DNA of 64,000 nt from Methylophilus aquaticus (GTDB lineage: Bacteria > Pseudomonadota > Gammaproteobacteria > Burkholderiales > Methylophilaceae): the NCBI RefSeq assembly GCF_030769565.1, contig NZ_JAVCAP010000002.1, positions 151,172 to 215,171 on the forward strand. The letters are read 5' to 3'. Below are positions 63,829 through 64,000 of the stretch, one piece after another. The notes under the pieces are model-generated. The model saw only the letters and a program-made list of their open reading frames with translations, did not search any database and was not told the origin of the DNA. Made by a program: the position numbers and the translations under genes. Position 1 is the stretch's first letter. The number at the start of each line of letters is the position of its first letter.

Positions 63829-63883
63829 CTTGCATTAGAAACATATGCAGTTCTTAAGTGGCTACGTAGGTATCTAATGCAAG
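63829..63883. repeat. 11-base inverted repeat abutting the IS element
   Basis: CTTGCATTAGA (63829-63839) and TCTAATGCAAG (63873-63883) are exact complements with a 33-base loop. The right arm ends directly at the IS left end. It may be a transcript-end structure for the cargo genes or an insertion target. Confidence 0.6.
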
Positions 63884-64000
63884 TGAACCGCCCCGTAATT
63901 TGAGGAGGCTCTTTAAGATGAGAGAATATCGAGATGAAGAGCACAAACAAATTTTCCCCGGAAGTCAAGGCGCGCGCAGTGCGCATGGTTTTAGAGCAAC
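63884..64000 (+). mobile_element. IS3-family insertion sequence, left end (cut by window)
   Basis: The left end appears to be TGAACCGCCCC at 63884, a terminal sequence I associate with IS3-family elements, 50 bases before an orfA-type transposase gene. The remainder lies beyond the window, so neither the right repeat nor a target duplication can be seen. Confidence 0.7.
63934..64000 (+). CDS. IS3-family transposase OrfA, N-terminal part
   Basis: Only 22 codons are visible, MKSTNKFSPEVKARAVRMVL and two more residues. This is the start of the helix-turn-helix of IS3 OrfA proteins, which bind the element ends. The catalytic OrfB would follow outside the window. Confidence 0.85.
   Translation, partial: MKSTNKFSPEVKARAVRMVLEQ

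Noticed and set aside
63829..63883. Integron attC site
   Set aside because: The inverted repeat lacks the R-site core sequences (GTTRRRY and its complement), and no integron integrase is present.
1..64000. CRISPR array or prophage structural genes
   Set aside because: No regularly spaced direct repeats were seen, and no capsid, tail or terminase-like genes appear, including in the island part.

Overview
The window looks like a chromosomal segment of a methylotrophic betaproteobacterium, most likely Methylophilaceae. The main support is the methanol dehydrogenase maturation operon mxaRSACKL. Gene orders common in Betaproteobacteria (nusB-ribH, proS followed by a lytic transglycosylase, pcnB-folK-deoxynucleoside kinase-panB, tsaB-rimI) and two-subunit glycyl-tRNA synthetase agree. 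Placement to genus is inference; no database was consulted.

Layout. 1-7.9 kb: tail of an Rdx-family gene, an NlpC/P60 hydrolase, DinG-family helicase, ArfB ribosome rescue factor, ArgJ, two secreted proteins of unknown role and CysS. 8.2-15.2 kb: a TPR protein and an L,D-transpeptidase with similar C-terminal domains, two cyclophilins, LpxH, NusB, lumazine synthase and an OFA-type MFS carrier. 15.2-21.6 kb: PhoB behind a clear Pho box, with no PhoR next to it, then a compact envelope run: GT-C transferase, GtrB-like GT2, GtrA flippase, ChbG/HpnK deacetylase and Lnt. 21.6-22.0 kb is the only gene-free stretch over 300 bases. 22.0-28.1 kb: a heavy-metal RND efflux operon headed by a His-rich small membrane protein. 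28.2-33.4 kb: GlyQ, GlyS, GmhB, a PlsC-type acyltransferase and a YgjP-type metallopeptidase.

33.5-40.6 kb: mxaRSACKL on the minus strand, transcribed away from a MocR-type PLP-dependent regulator. The shared 192-base region holds three GTCCA-type repeats. 40.8-43.0 kb: Bfd behind a perfect 19-base Fur-like palindrome, two complementary bacterioferritin subunits, and a SCO copper chaperone. 43.1-55.2 kb: IlvE, a zinc-ribbon protein, an LRR-kinase, MurI, cobalamin adenosyltransferase, PcnB, FolK, deoxynucleoside kinase, PanB, TsaB, RimI, a degenerate uracil-glycosylase/psi-like protein, LemA, two TPM proteins and a secreted Cys/His/Asp protein. 55.3-59.8 kb: ProS, a lytic transglycosylase, a secreted propeller-like protein and QueA.

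59.86-64.0 kb: tRNA-Leu(CAA) is followed by a tyrosine integrase, two AT-rich genes for unrecognised membrane proteins and the start of an IS3-family element. This is the left part of an integrated island whose other end lies outside the window. The two membrane proteins are the best candidate here for an undescribed, perhaps defensive, system.

Two copies of a paired-hairpin repeat (31308-31380, 44088-44161) lie between genes.
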